Below, one piece after another: positions 8,582 through 17,385 of a DNA stretch of 64,000 bases (its first letter is position 1; the number at the start of each line of letters is the position of its first letter). The stretch is taken from NCBI GenBank assembly GCA_035471785.1, contig DATIPQ010000065.1, positions 1 through 64,000 of the forward strand. Reading direction: 5' to 3'. Both the position numbers and the translations under genes were made by a program. The notes below the pieces were generated by a model. That model was not told where the DNA came from. It did not search any database and saw nothing but the letters and a program-made list of their open reading frames with translations. The DNA is from Acidobacteriota bacterium (GTDB lineage: Bacteria; Acidobacteriota; UBA6911; RPQK01; DATIPO01).

Positions 8582-10633
8582 CTAGTTCACGCGCTGGTCG
8601 TCTTTGCGGCGGACCAGGGTGAGGATGGTGTAATTGGCCACCGTCTCGTCGTCCTGGTTGAAGATCTCGACGTCCCACTCGACGATGCCCTGCGGCACCT
8701 CGTCTTCCTCCTTCTTATGCTTGAAGATCTTGCGTTTGCAGGTCAGGCGGCAATGGATCGTATCGCCAATGTAGACGGGCTCGATGAAGCGCAGGTTGTC
8801 GAGCCCGTAGTTGGCCAGGACGGGGCCTTGAGCCGGGTGCACGAAGAGCCCCGCGGCGGCGGCGATGAGGAAGTACCCATGGGCCACGCGCTCCTCGAAG
8901 ATCGGGTTCTCGGCAGCGGCGATCTTGTCGGTGTGGGCATAGAAATAATCGCCGCTGACCCCCGCGAAATTGGTGACGTCGGCTTCGGTGATGGTGCGCC
9001 GGTGAGTCACCAGAGTCTCGCCGATCTCCAGTTCCTCGAAGTACTTCTGAAAGGGGTGGACCGTGTGCCGGGTCTGGGCGGCGCCCTTCATCCATTCGTT
9101 GGCGACGCGGGTCAGGGTGGTAGGCGAGCCCTGCAGCGCCGTCCGCTGCATGTAGTGCATGACGCCGCGCACTCCGCCCAATTCCTCCCCGCCCCCGGCC
9201 CGTCCGGGGCCTCCGTGGACCAAATGAGGCAAGGGAGATCCGTGCCCGGTGGACTCCTTGGCGCAGTGGCGGTTGATGATCATAAGACGGCCGTGGTAGG
9301 GAGCGATGCCGGTGACCACCTCGCGGGCGGCCCGGTCATCGGCGGTGAAGAGCGATCCCACCAAAGATCCCTTGCCCAATGCCGCCAGGTGGATGGAGTC
9401 CTGCAGCGACTTGTAGGGCATGACGGTGTTGACGGGGCCGAAGGCCTCGACGTTATGAGGCTCCTCGTGCTGGAAAGGCTCGTCGCAATAGAGCAAGGTG
9501 GTGGGAGAGAAGGCTCCCTTGTCGGGGTCGCCGCCGTGATAATCGGCTTGTTGGAAAACCACTTCGGCGCCCCGCTTGAGCTCTTCCACCTTCTCGAAAA
9601 CCTCTTTAACCTGAGGACGGCCCGCCAGCGGACCCATTTGCACCTCATCCCGCTTGGGGTCGCCGATCTTGACTTCGTGCAGTGCCGCCTTAAGCGCCTC
9701 GACCACGTCGTCGACACGCTCCTGGGGGACGAAGGTGCGGCGAATGGCCGTGCAGCGCTGGCCGGTCTTGATGGTCATCTCGTCGACCACTTCCTTGATG
9801 AAGAAGTCGAACTCGGGATCGGAGGGTTCGACATCCGGCCCCAGAATGCAGCAGTTGAGCGAATCGGCCTCCATGTTGAAACGAATGGCGTGTTCGGTCA
9901 CCCGCGGATGGCTCTTCAACTTGCGTCCAGTGGTGGCTGACCCGGTAAAGGTGACGACGTCCTGCGAATCGAGGTGCTCGAAGAGATCGCCCACTCCGCC
10001 GCAGATCAACTGCAGAGCGCCGGGAGGCAGCAGGGTCGATTCCAGCATGGCCTTGACCACGGCCTGGGTGATGTAGCTGGTCAGCGTGGCGGGCTTGACG
10101 ATGGCCGGCATTCCCGCCAGGAAGGTGGGAGCCAGCTTCTCCAACATGCCCCAACAGGGGAAATTGAAGGCGTTGATGTGGACGGCGGCCCCCTGCAAGG
10201 GCAGGCACACGTGACGTCCCACGAAGGTCCCCTCCTTGGAAAGCACTTCCATGGGACCGTCCACATAGACGGTGTCGTCAGGCATCTCCCGGCGTCCCTT
10301 GCCTGAATAGACGAAAAAGGTCCCGATGCCTCCGTCGATATCCACCCAGGCATCCCGCTTGGTGGCGCCTGAGGCGTAGGAAAGTTCGTAAAAGTCCTTC
10401 TTGCGCTCGAGCAGATAGATGGCGATCTGCTTGAGCATGATGGCCCGCTCGTGGAAGGTCATTTCGCGCAGACTGGGTCCGCCCGTCTTGCGTGCGTAGT
10501 CGAGCATGCCGGCCACGTCGAGTCCCGAGGAGTCGACGGCTCCGATGTCCTCGCCGTTAACGGCATGATGGAGTTTGCGCGGACTTTCGCTTCCGAAATA
10601 CCACTGGCCCTGAGCAAAACTTTCAATCTTCAT
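8582..10633 (-). CDS. paaZ: PaaZ-type bifunctional oxepin-CoA hydrolase / semialdehyde dehydrogenase
   Basis: The 683-residue protein has the same length and layout as E. coli PaaZ, which opens the oxepin-CoA ring of phenylacetate degradation and oxidises the resulting aldehyde. The N-terminal aldehyde-dehydrogenase domain (about 1-520) carries Glu255 in FNMEADS and Cys294 in TGQRCTA, one residue off E. coli Glu256 and Cys295. The C-terminal MaoC-like hydratase domain has Asp562 and His567 in GVSGDYFYAH and the ERVAHGYF segment. All catalytic residues are present. Only an enoyl-CoA hydratase gene follows; paaABCDE, paaK and paaI are not in the window. A non-phenylacetate aldehyde or enoyl-CoA substrate remains possible. 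Confidence 0.93.
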   Translation of the reverse strand: MKIESFAQGQWYFGSESPRKLHHAVNGEDIGAVDSSGLDVAGMLDYARKTGGPSLREMTFHERAIMLKQIAIYLLERKKDFYELSYASGATKRDAWVDIDGGIGTFFVYSGKGRREMPDDTVYVDGPMEVLSKEGTFVGRHVCLPLQGAAVHINAFNFPCWGMLEKLAPTFLAGMPAIVKPATLTSYITQAVVKAMLESTLLPPGALQLICGGVGDLFEHLDSQDVVTFTGSATTGRKLKSHPRVTEHAIRFNMEADSLNCCILGPDVEPSDPEFDFFIKEVVDEMTIKTGQRCTAIRRTFVPQERVDDVVEALKAALHEVKIGDPKRDEVQMGPLAGRPQVKEVFEKVEELKRGAEVVFQQADYHGGDPDKGAFSPTTLLYCDEPFQHEEPHNVEAFGPVNTVMPYKSLQDSIHLAALGKGSLVGSLFTADDRAAREVVTGIAPYHGRLMIINRHCAKESTGHGSPLPHLVHGGPGRAGGGEELGGVRGVMHYMQRTALQGSPTTLTRVANEWMKGAAQTRHTVHPFQKYFEELEIGETLVTHRRTITEADVTNFAGVSGDYFYAHTDKIAAAENPIFEERVAHGYFLIAAAAGLFVHPAQGPVLANYGLDNLRFIEPVYIGDTIHCRLTCKRKIFKHKKEEDEVPQGIVEWDVEIFNQDDETVANYTILTLVRRKDDQRVN

Positions 10634-10668
10634 AGGATTTCGATTATATCGAGATCCCAGGTGCGGGG

Positions 10669-11856
10669 CTATGCAGGCTGCTGCCGGAGCAGGTGGTTGG
10701 AGACCTTGTTGAGGAGGATCCCGTATGCCCTCTCGGCAATCTCGTCCATGGAGGGGGTGTAGGCGAAGCGCTCTTCGGCCCGCCGCCTCAGTTCTTCAAG
10801 GGAGGGAAACTGGGGCAGGTCGGGAAGATGAATCTCGGCCAGGTACTCGGATGCCTGCTTGTGAGCCTCGCTGGCCCGCTGACGCAGGTCCTTGAGGGTG
10901 GGCTTATGCTGCCAGGCCTCGGCGATCTGACCGCTGATCCGCTCGACTGAGAAAGTGGCCGCCAGGTCGTGAGCCACTTTGTCGATGATGACGGAGGGCA
11001 GGGGACGCTCACCGGCCACCACGTGGGCAGGCGGCTTGCGCAGGCCCCACACCACGCCCGTCCAGGAGAGCACCTTGAGCACGTAGTAGGTGAAATCGAC
11101 CTCGTACCAGCGGAATCCCTGGGCGGTGCTGCTTTGATAGTAGTGGTGGTTGTTATGCCATCCCTCACCCATTGTCATCAAGGCCAGCCACCAGTTGTTG
11201 CGCGAATCGTCACCGGTCACGTAGCGCTGCTTGCCGTGCACGTGGGCCAGCGAGTTGATGCAGAAAGTGGCGTGGTAGAGGAGCACGGTGCTCCAGAAAA
11301 AGCCCACCGTCAGTCCCGGCCATCCTCCTATCCAAAGCGCGGCCAGGGCCATGAAGAGAGCCGGCAGGTTCTGAAAGCGGTCCAGCCACACCAGCTCCGG
11401 ATACTTGGTCAAATCCTTGCAGCGGCTGTAATCGGCCTTACCCCGCTTCTTGGAGAAGATCCATCCCACGTGGGAAAAGAAGAAGCCATGCTGGGCCGGG
11501 GAGTGGATGTCTTCGGGCATGTCGGAATACTTGTGGTGGCGGCGGTGCTGGGCCGCCCACCAGATGGTGCCCTTTTGGGCCGCGCATTGCCCCAGAAAAG
11601 CCAGAATGAACTGGGCCACTCGGCTGGTCTGAAAAGTCTTGTGAGAAAAATAGCGGTGGAACCCGGCCGTGATGGCCCACATGCGCAGAAAGTAGAAGCT
11701 GAACATGATGGCCACAGATTCCCAGGTGACGCCTGTCCAAATGGCTCCTAAGCAGGCCAGATGGACGAGTACGAAGGGAATGGCGTCGGGGTAAATGATG
11801 TCGTCGTGGTATTCGGGTTGGACTCGTCGCGGGAAATTCTTCTTAGTCGCTGGCAA
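10669..11856 (-). CDS. Delta-9-type acyl-CoA (stearoyl-CoA) desaturase
   Basis: A 395-residue integral membrane di-iron desaturase. The three histidine boxes of the acyl-CoA desaturase family are complete: HRYFSH at 67-72, HRRHH at 104-108 and HNNHH at 234-238. The hydrophobic stretches around residues 25-65, 80-95 and 165-200 would form the membrane helices. It should insert a double bond into saturated fatty acyl chains of membrane lipids. About 100 residues after the catalytic core (from about 285) form a charged tail with repeated helical segments such as LKDLRQRASEAHKQ and LEELRRRAEERF, which I do not recognise. It lies 35 bp upstream of the paaZ-type start on the same strand. Confidence 0.92.
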   Translation of the reverse strand: MPATKKNFPRRVQPEYHDDIIYPDAIPFVLVHLACLGAIWTGVTWESVAIMFSFYFLRMWAITAGFHRYFSHKTFQTSRVAQFILAFLGQCAAQKGTIWWAAQHRRHHKYSDMPEDIHSPAQHGFFFSHVGWIFSKKRGKADYSRCKDLTKYPELVWLDRFQNLPALFMALAALWIGGWPGLTVGFFWSTVLLYHATFCINSLAHVHGKQRYVTGDDSRNNWWLALMTMGEGWHNNHHYYQSSTAQGFRWYEVDFTYYVLKVLSWTGVVWGLRKPPAHVVAGERPLPSVIIDKVAHDLAATFSVERISGQIAEAWQHKPTLKDLRQRASEAHKQASEYLAEIHLPDLPQFPSLEELRRRAEERFAYTPSMDEIAERAYGILLNKVSNHLLRQQPA

Positions 11857-11919
11857 GGGTCGCTCCTCTTCTCATTGATTGGCCGAGTCTAAATGCTAAC
11901 ACACCTACCGATCTCAAGC

Positions 11920-12714
11920 TCATCTGGGTGGAGCCTGTTGAGAGGCCGCCCCGGGAGCGACGGGAAAGGTCGTCAGAGCCGGGACGCCCATGGGAAAGCT
12001 CACCTCGGCCAACTGACGCAGGGTGATGGCGGCGACAGGCCCCGCCTGGGAAACAACGGTGAGGCTTCCCCGCATCTCGTCCGCCTGGCCGGCTTCAAGT
12101 TCCAGCAACTCGGGGACGAAGGCCGAGATCCTCTGCCCAGGCTGGACGGCGACCTGCCGTTGGGCAATCTCTTGAGATTGGCTGTCGCGCAGGGTCACGC
12201 TCAGCAGCCCCTCTTCTTCACCCGTAGAAACCAGGGCCAGGCCGGTGCTGAGCGGACCGGTGCTGTCAAAGAGGATCGTGAAGCTCTGGAGAGGACGGAC
12301 CGCCGCCACGGCCGACTCGGAAAGAAGCACGCCGGAGTCCAGGTCGCGGATGGAGAACACGGCGCTGGCCTCGACACCGTCGGGCGCCTCTATGCGGGCG
12401 TAGCCCAAAGCCAGCGGGTTCTGCTGGCTGCCTTCCCCTGAGGTCTGCAAGGAAAGGCCCTGTCCGCCCTGCAACTCGATCACCCTCTGTGAATCGCTGA
12501 TGCCCTCAGCCGAAATCACCAGGGGCTGTCCCTGGGCGTCAAAGAACTCCACAGTCACGGTGGCGGCAGGACCCGTGTTGACGAAAAGCAAGGTCGTGCG
12601 CACCTGCAATCCCGCCAGGGAACCGTCTCCGAACTGAGGAAAATAAAGGTGGTCCTGGGCGCGCAAGGGGAGGACTGAAAGAGGCAGCAGGATTAGGCAA
12701 AGCAGCGCTCTCAT
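11920..12714 (-). CDS. Secreted beta-rich protein of unknown function
   Basis: With ATG 12714 the 264-residue product begins with a Sec signal peptide, MRALLCLILLPLSVLPLRAQ. The mature start DHLYFPQFGDG and the repeated beta-strand pattern (TTLLFVNTGPAATVTVEFFD..., ARIEAPDGVEASAVFSIRD, SFTILFDSTGPLSTGLALV) suggest one or two Ig-like or IPT-like sandwich domains. I know similar LYFPQFG-starting exported proteins only as hypotheticals of Acidobacteria-like genomes. The protein begins 22 bp after the YjbQ-domain gene and may share its transcript. No enzyme motif is visible. Confidence 0.75.
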   Translation of the reverse strand: MRALLCLILLPLSVLPLRAQDHLYFPQFGDGSLAGLQVRTTLLFVNTGPAATVTVEFFDAQGQPLVISAEGISDSQRVIELQGGQGLSLQTSGEGSQQNPLALGYARIEAPDGVEASAVFSIRDLDSGVLLSESAVAAVRPLQSFTILFDSTGPLSTGLALVSTGEEEGLLSVTLRDSQSQEIAQRQVAVQPGQRISAFVPELLELEAGQADEMRGSLTVVSQAGPVAAITLRQLAEVSFPMGVPALTTFPVAPGAASQQAPPR

Positions 12715-12736
12715 AAACGGCTGGTCCTGTAGTCTT

Positions 12737-13798
12737 CTAGACGAAGCGGGAGAAGGTGATATCCAGTTTGCGGTCACCGCTTTCGGACTTGTTCCACTGC
12801 AAGAGGATAGGGCTTTGATAGGTGCCTTCAAGGATCTCGCTCGATCCCTTGCGGTCGCTGATGGGCAGGTCGACGGTCCGCTCCATGCGCAGGAAACGGC
12901 TGGCGGTGACGGTCAGGAACTGTCCCACGAACCGCTCCAGCACGGTGTCGCTGATACCCAGCACGTCCACCAGCTCGTTGACGACCTGCACCAGGTCGTA
13001 CTTGGCGTAGTTGATGGTCTTGTTGGGGATGGCCCTAGGATCGCGCCACATGTTGCGTCCCTTCTCGGCCATGAAACGGAAGGGATTGTGCAAGACCTCG
13101 GCCAGGTCGTGACGCATGAGCAAGGTTTCGTATTCGTTCATGGTCAGGCCGACATGAGTCTCGCTGCCCGCCAACTGAATGCGGATGCGCCCCTTCTCGA
13201 TGCCTTGCCGACGGAGTTCTTCGCGCAGCATCTGGAAGAGTCCCAGGCGCGGGTCTTTGAGGTTGATGGAATCGACGGCGTGGCGCGAAGCGGGCACCAC
13301 GAAGGTGGTGCGGGTTGCATTCACTTCCCGGTTGTAGCCGATGACGGTGGTGCGGCGGCGGCGTACCTGGCTTTCATAGACGCCGTCCAAATCGATGAAA
13401 TAGACGGGAGTGTCGGGGCGCGTTTCGTAGGACACGCAGTTCTTGAGGCCGGAACTGATGAAAGTCAGGTGAGAGTCGGCGTTGCGCGGCTCGCACTGCT
13501 TCTGCTCTTCGCTCAACTCCTGGCGCAGATGAATCTGATCGTGGCGATAAGGAGCGTCCGGTGGAAAGAGCTGGCGGAATCCTCTCAAGTAGGTATGCAG
13601 CGAATCGGGGCAGTGGTTGAGCCGCGCGCAGATCTTCTGATCGAGATAACCCGCCGTGGTGTGGAGAGAGCAGAAGAGAGCCTTATTGAAGGATTCCAGC
13701 AAGTCCTTGACGTCGGACTTGATTTTGGTGACGTCGATGACGTCGAAGCGGTCTTGAGGACTGAGTGTGAAGTTGATTTCAGTGGGTAGGCCGCCCAT
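12737..13798 (-). CDS. YjbQ (UPF0047)-domain protein with long C-terminal extension
   Basis: The N-terminal half resembles the YjbQ/UPF0047 fold. HTTAGYLDQKI, YRHDQIHL and NADSHLTFISSGLKN hold the three conserved histidines, and RRRRTTV closes the domain near residue 150. YjbQ proteins are about 140 residues and have been linked to thiamine-phosphate-synthase-like activity. This protein has 353 residues. The remaining 200 or so residues (...GRIRIQLAGSETHVGLTMNEYE..., RFVGQFLTVTASRFLRMERTVD) match nothing I recognise. ATG 13798 has GAGG upstream; ATG 13810 is the alternative start. No signal peptide, so likely cytoplasmic. Confidence 0.75.
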   Translation of the reverse strand: MGGLPTEINFTLSPQDRFDVIDVTKIKSDVKDLLESFNKALFCSLHTTAGYLDQKICARLNHCPDSLHTYLRGFRQLFPPDAPYRHDQIHLRQELSEEQKQCEPRNADSHLTFISSGLKNCVSYETRPDTPVYFIDLDGVYESQVRRRRTTVIGYNREVNATRTTFVVPASRHAVDSINLKDPRLGLFQMLREELRRQGIEKGRIRIQLAGSETHVGLTMNEYETLLMRHDLAEVLHNPFRFMAEKGRNMWRDPRAIPNKTINYAKYDLVQVVNELVDVLGISDTVLERFVGQFLTVTASRFLRMERTVDLPISDRKGSSEILEGTYQSPILLQWNKSESGDRKLDITFSRFV

Positions 13799-13969
13799 AG
13801 TCTTCCTCATCCTTCGCGAGTTACGACCCGTAAGTTTATGCGGTCCAGATTCCGGGGTCAAGCCAACTTCTTGCGCGGGCCGCATGGCTCCCATCTATTT
13901 TACTCATTTCCTGCCGAAGGAGCGCCTCAAGATTGGAAGACGGCTCATTGATCAGCCGAAAAAGAACGC

Positions 13970-16900
13970 CTATTTGTTGCCCTCTTGAGTTTCCAGGACG
14001 GAATTGATGAGGGGCCAGTCTCCTCCCAGGTCGGGAAGGGGTTGGCCGGCCCTCTGGTAGAGCTGCGGCACCTCGTGACGGCGCAGGGCTTCAAGGTTGC
14101 GGACGGCCTCAAGGAGCACCTGGCGGGCTCGCCGGGCGCCCCTCAGTTGCTGATCGGTGGGAGGCAGGAAAGTGGCGTCCACAGTGGCCAGCAAAACGGG
14201 AAGGCTGCGGCGCAATTCTCCCAGCGAGCGGGCCGACCGGGCCAGGCTGCGGCGCAGCCGGCGCAGGTCGGTGTCCTCGCCTGGGGCGGCCCGCAGACCC
14301 TCCAGCGCATCGTCGAGGCGGCGCGCCGCCTGCAGCGAGAGGTTGAGGGAATGCAGCAGTTCCTGCAGGTGCTCCACGGTTTCCCGCCGCTCACGCAGGT
14401 CCTCGGCGGGAATGCTCAAGCTGGGATCGAGCCTGACCGCAAAGGTGCGCTCCATGGTCTCCTCGCCAGCCCGCAGGCGAACGCTGTAGATTCCCGGCGC
14501 CACCTGAGGACCTCGCGGCTTACGCCGCGGTGGCGCAATGGCCGGAGCTTCGCCGCGCAGATCCCATAGCACCTGGTGGAGGCCCGCTTGCTCCGGCGCA
14601 GGCAAAGCGCGCACCGGAACTCCGTCCTCGGCGAGCACCTGCAACTGGGGCTGTTCGACGGCTTGCGGCAAGTAATAGCGAATGAGCGCTCCGTAGGGCC
14701 TGTTGGGTGCCGCGAAGTCGCCGTCGCCGGTCCAGGATTGGGGCTTGCGCAGGTGATGGATTTGAGCGGCCCGGGGCGTGAAGAGATGAAGGGAGTCGGA
14801 GTTGCGCCGGGTCCACTCCTGCAACGGCTTGGCATCGTCGAGAATCCACAGTCCGCGGCCGTGGGTGGCCAGGATGAGATCGTTCTCGCGGGGGTGAACG
14901 ACGATGTCGTCGAGCGGAACGGTAGGCAGATTGGCTTTGAGGCGGCGCCACGCCTGTCCCCGGTCAAAGGAGAGATAGAGCCCGCGTTCGTTGCCCAGGT
15001 AGAGAAGTTCGGGATTGACGGGATCTTCCAGCACCACGTTGATGGAGGTTTCGGGAAGACCCTCCACCACCATTTCCCAGCTTGCTCCAAAGTCCTGCGA
15101 GGCATAGAGCAGAGGGCGGTAGTCGTCGTTGCGGTGATTGTCGAAGGCGGCGTAGACGCGTCCCGGCTGGGCCGCAGAGGCGGCGATGCTGCTGACCAGC
15201 GCCCGCTCGGGCAGTCCTGCGATGTTGCTGCCGATGTCTTGCCAGGACCCTCCCCCATCGCGGCTGACATGCAGGCGTCCATCGTCGCTGCCCGTGTAGA
15301 GGACCTGAGGGTCGAGGGGCGATTCAGCCAGGGCCGTGAGCGTCCCGTAAAAGGCGACTCCGTCATGGCGCGAGAGCAGGGTAAAGGGCCTGTCTCCGGA
15401 AATCTCCAGCCGGCTCCGGTCGACTGCGTAGGTCAGATCGGGACTGATGGCTTGCCAGGAGTACCCTCGGTCGCCGGAGCGGAGCAGCACGTTGGCCCCG
15501 CTGTAGAGGGTGTCGGGATTGTGACGGGAAAGCAGCAAAGGGGCGTTCCAGTTCCAACGATAAGGAGAGTCGCCGGGAGCCGGGGTGGGCTGGATCAGTT
15601 GGCGGGAGCCGTTGGAGAGGTCGACTCGCAGCAGCCGGCCCCGCTGACTCTCAACATAGACCACGCCCGGCTGGAGGGGATCGGCCTGGGCATAGAAGCC
15701 GTCTCCGCCGTTGAGGTTGATCCAGTCGGCGTTGCGGATGCCTCGGGCATCGGAGACGGCGGAGGGAACCGCCCAAGTGCCGTTGTCCTGCAAGCCGCCA
15801 TAGATCCGGTAGGGATGATCCATGTCGACTCCGATCTTGTAGAACTGGCTGATGGGCAGGTTGTCGAACATGCGCCAGCTCTTGCCCCCGTCGAAGGAAG
15901 CCGACAGTCCGCCGTCGCCGCCCAGCAGCAAGCGAGAGCCGTCGCGGCTGATCCAGATGGCATGGTGATCGGGATGGACCTGAGCCGCCGCGTTGTTGGA
16001 GAGCGTGTTTCCTCCGTCGCGGCTCTCGTGCAGGTGAACGCCCAGCAACCACAGATGGTCGGCGTCGGAAGGATCCACCCCCAGCTTGCTGAAGTACATG
16101 GGCCGCGGATTGCGGTCGTTGACGCGAGTGAAGGTGCCGCCCCTGTCGCGGCTCAGGAAGAGTCCGCCGCCCGAGGCTTCCACAATGGCATAAAGCCGGT
16201 CGGGGTCTGAAGCCGCAACCGCCAAGCCGATGCGTCCCATAGGCGAGTTCGGCAGTCCTTGGCTCAGTCTCTGCCAGTTGTCGCCTCCGTCCAGGCTGCG
16301 GTAGATGGCGCTCCCTTCTCCTCCGCCGGCGAAGCCGAATGCGGTGCGGCGGCGCTGGTAGGCGGCCGCATAGATGATGTGGGGACGCGAGGGATGCATG
16401 GCCAAGTCCACCACGCCCGTGTCAGGGCCCAGATCGAGCACCTTCTGCCAACTGAGTCCGCCGTCCCGCGTACGGTAAAGACCGCGCTCGGGATTGGGTC
16501 CCCAGAGATGGCCCAGCGCGGCGACCCAGGCCGTAGAGCTGCGAAAGGGATGGACCAGGATGCGTCCGATGTGACGGGTTTCGGCGAGTCCCAGGTGGCT
16601 CCAGGTGCGTCCGCCGTCGGTGGAGCGGTAAACGCCCTCCCCCCAAGGGGAGCTTTGGCGGTTGTTGGCTTCTCCCGTCCCCAGCCAGATCACGTTGGGA
16701 TCGGAAGGCGCCAACGCCACCGCTCCCACCGAGGCTGTGGCCTGGTCCTCGAAGAGAGGCTCAAAGGTGGTCCCGAAGTTCTCGGTCTTCCAGAGATTGC
16801 CTGAAGCGGTTCCCACGTAGAAAATGCTGGGTTGTCCTTCCACCACCGCCAAAGAGGTCACGCGTCCGCCTTGCACGGCAGGTCCGATGGCGCGGAAATG

Positions 16901-17044
16901 GAGGCTCTCCAGGGCCTGGGAGTCAACGTCGGGGGAAGAGAGTCCCGCCGGATTGGCGGCCCGGCCCGGGTCGAGTAACAATCCGAGCAGAAGAACAGTC
17001 AACCACAATCGCGTCCCAAAGCGGCGCGGACGAAAAGAGCGCAT
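13970..17044 (-). CDS. Secreted BNR/VPS10-like beta-propeller protein (glycosyl-hydrolase-like)
   Basis: A 1024-residue exported protein with a signal peptide (FGTRLWLTVLLLGLLLDPGRA). The body from about residue 45 to 720 contains many BNR/Asp-box type repeats such as YRSTDGGRTWSHL, YRTRDGGLSWQKV and LSRDRGGTFTRV, as in sortilin (VPS10) propellers and the large acidobacterial 'glycosyl hydrolase' proteins. The segment about 770-870 is beta-rich, and the last 150 residues are helical (LRERRETVEHLQELLHSLNLSLQ). No catalytic site of a sialidase is evident, so a binding or scaffold role is as likely as hydrolysis. The gene stands alone; its upstream neighbour is tRNA-Gln. Confidence 0.88.
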   Translation of the reverse strand: MRSFRPRRFGTRLWLTVLLLGLLLDPGRAANPAGLSSPDVDSQALESLHFRAIGPAVQGGRVTSLAVVEGQPSIFYVGTASGNLWKTENFGTTFEPLFEDQATASVGAVALAPSDPNVIWLGTGEANNRQSSPWGEGVYRSTDGGRTWSHLGLAETRHIGRILVHPFRSSTAWVAALGHLWGPNPERGLYRTRDGGLSWQKVLDLGPDTGVVDLAMHPSRPHIIYAAAYQRRRTAFGFAGGGEGSAIYRSLDGGDNWQRLSQGLPNSPMGRIGLAVAASDPDRLYAIVEASGGGLFLSRDRGGTFTRVNDRNPRPMYFSKLGVDPSDADHLWLLGVHLHESRDGGNTLSNNAAAQVHPDHHAIWISRDGSRLLLGGDGGLSASFDGGKSWRMFDNLPISQFYKIGVDMDHPYRIYGGLQDNGTWAVPSAVSDARGIRNADWINLNGGDGFYAQADPLQPGVVYVESQRGRLLRVDLSNGSRQLIQPTPAPGDSPYRWNWNAPLLLSRHNPDTLYSGANVLLRSGDRGYSWQAISPDLTYAVDRSRLEISGDRPFTLLSRHDGVAFYGTLTALAESPLDPQVLYTGSDDGRLHVSRDGGGSWQDIGSNIAGLPERALVSSIAASAAQPGRVYAAFDNHRNDDYRPLLYASQDFGASWEMVVEGLPETSINVVLEDPVNPELLYLGNERGLYLSFDRGQAWRRLKANLPTVPLDDIVVHPRENDLILATHGRGLWILDDAKPLQEWTRRNSDSLHLFTPRAAQIHHLRKPQSWTGDGDFAAPNRPYGALIRYYLPQAVEQPQLQVLAEDGVPVRALPAPEQAGLHQVLWDLRGEAPAIAPPRRKPRGPQVAPGIYSVRLRAGEETMERTFAVRLDPSLSIPAEDLRERRETVEHLQELLHSLNLSLQAARRLDDALEGLRAAPGEDTDLRRLRRSLARSARSLGELRRSLPVLLATVDATFLPPTDQQLRGARRARQVLLEAVRNLEALRRHEVPQLYQRAGQPLPDLGGDWPLINSVLETQEGNK

Positions 17045-17149
17045 TCAATCTCCGTTGCTGATGGGCGTACGACTACCGCGTTTCAATATACCCTAAGGGT
17101 GGCGATCAGTGCGGACCGGGAATCCAGATTATGCGGGGGAAAGCATTGG

Positions 17150-17221
17150 CTCGGGGACTAGGACTCGAACCTAGATTGACGGCTCCAAAGGCCGCTGTCT
17201 TGCCACTTAGACGATCCCCGA
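17150..17221 (-). tRNA. tRNA-Gln (anticodon TTG)
   Basis: The minus strand folds into a cloverleaf. The acceptor is TCGGGGA pairing with TCCCCGA, the D arm is GTCT...AGAC, and the anticodon stem GCGGC/GCCGT encloses the loop CTTTGGA with anticodon TTG. The T arm is CTAGG TTCGAGT CCTAG. Discriminator G and an encoded CCA follow at 17147-17150. Lone tRNA between the BNR protein and a repeat copy. Confidence 0.95.
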
Positions 17222-17280
17222 ACCGGACGTAAGATGATAGCAAATGCCCTTCCCGCGTTCAAATAAGCCGGGCCCGCCCG

Positions 17281-17385
17281 CTAGGGCCACTAGGTGGCCA
17301 GCAAGTTCACACACGAATCAAGTTTCGGCGACTGCGCTGAAGGCCTAATTGCTCTCGGCGGTATGAGGCTGCTCGCTACAGCTAG
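17281..17385 (-). repeat. CTAG-bounded dispersed repeat, copy 1
   Basis: This 105-bp unit begins and ends with CTAG. In minus orientation it reads GTAGCGAGCAGCCTCATACC..., then GTGTGTGAACTTG and a hairpin GGCCACCTAGTGGCC before the terminal CTAG. It aligns by eye over its whole length with the two copies at 35660-35862. The CTAG at 17382-17385 supplies the TAG stop of the GT2-like gene. Confidence 0.85.

Noticed and set aside
14576-16210. A plus-strand open frame of 544 codons opposite the BNR-repeat gene
   Set aside because: Antisense shadow with no signal peptide, motif or ribosome-binding site.
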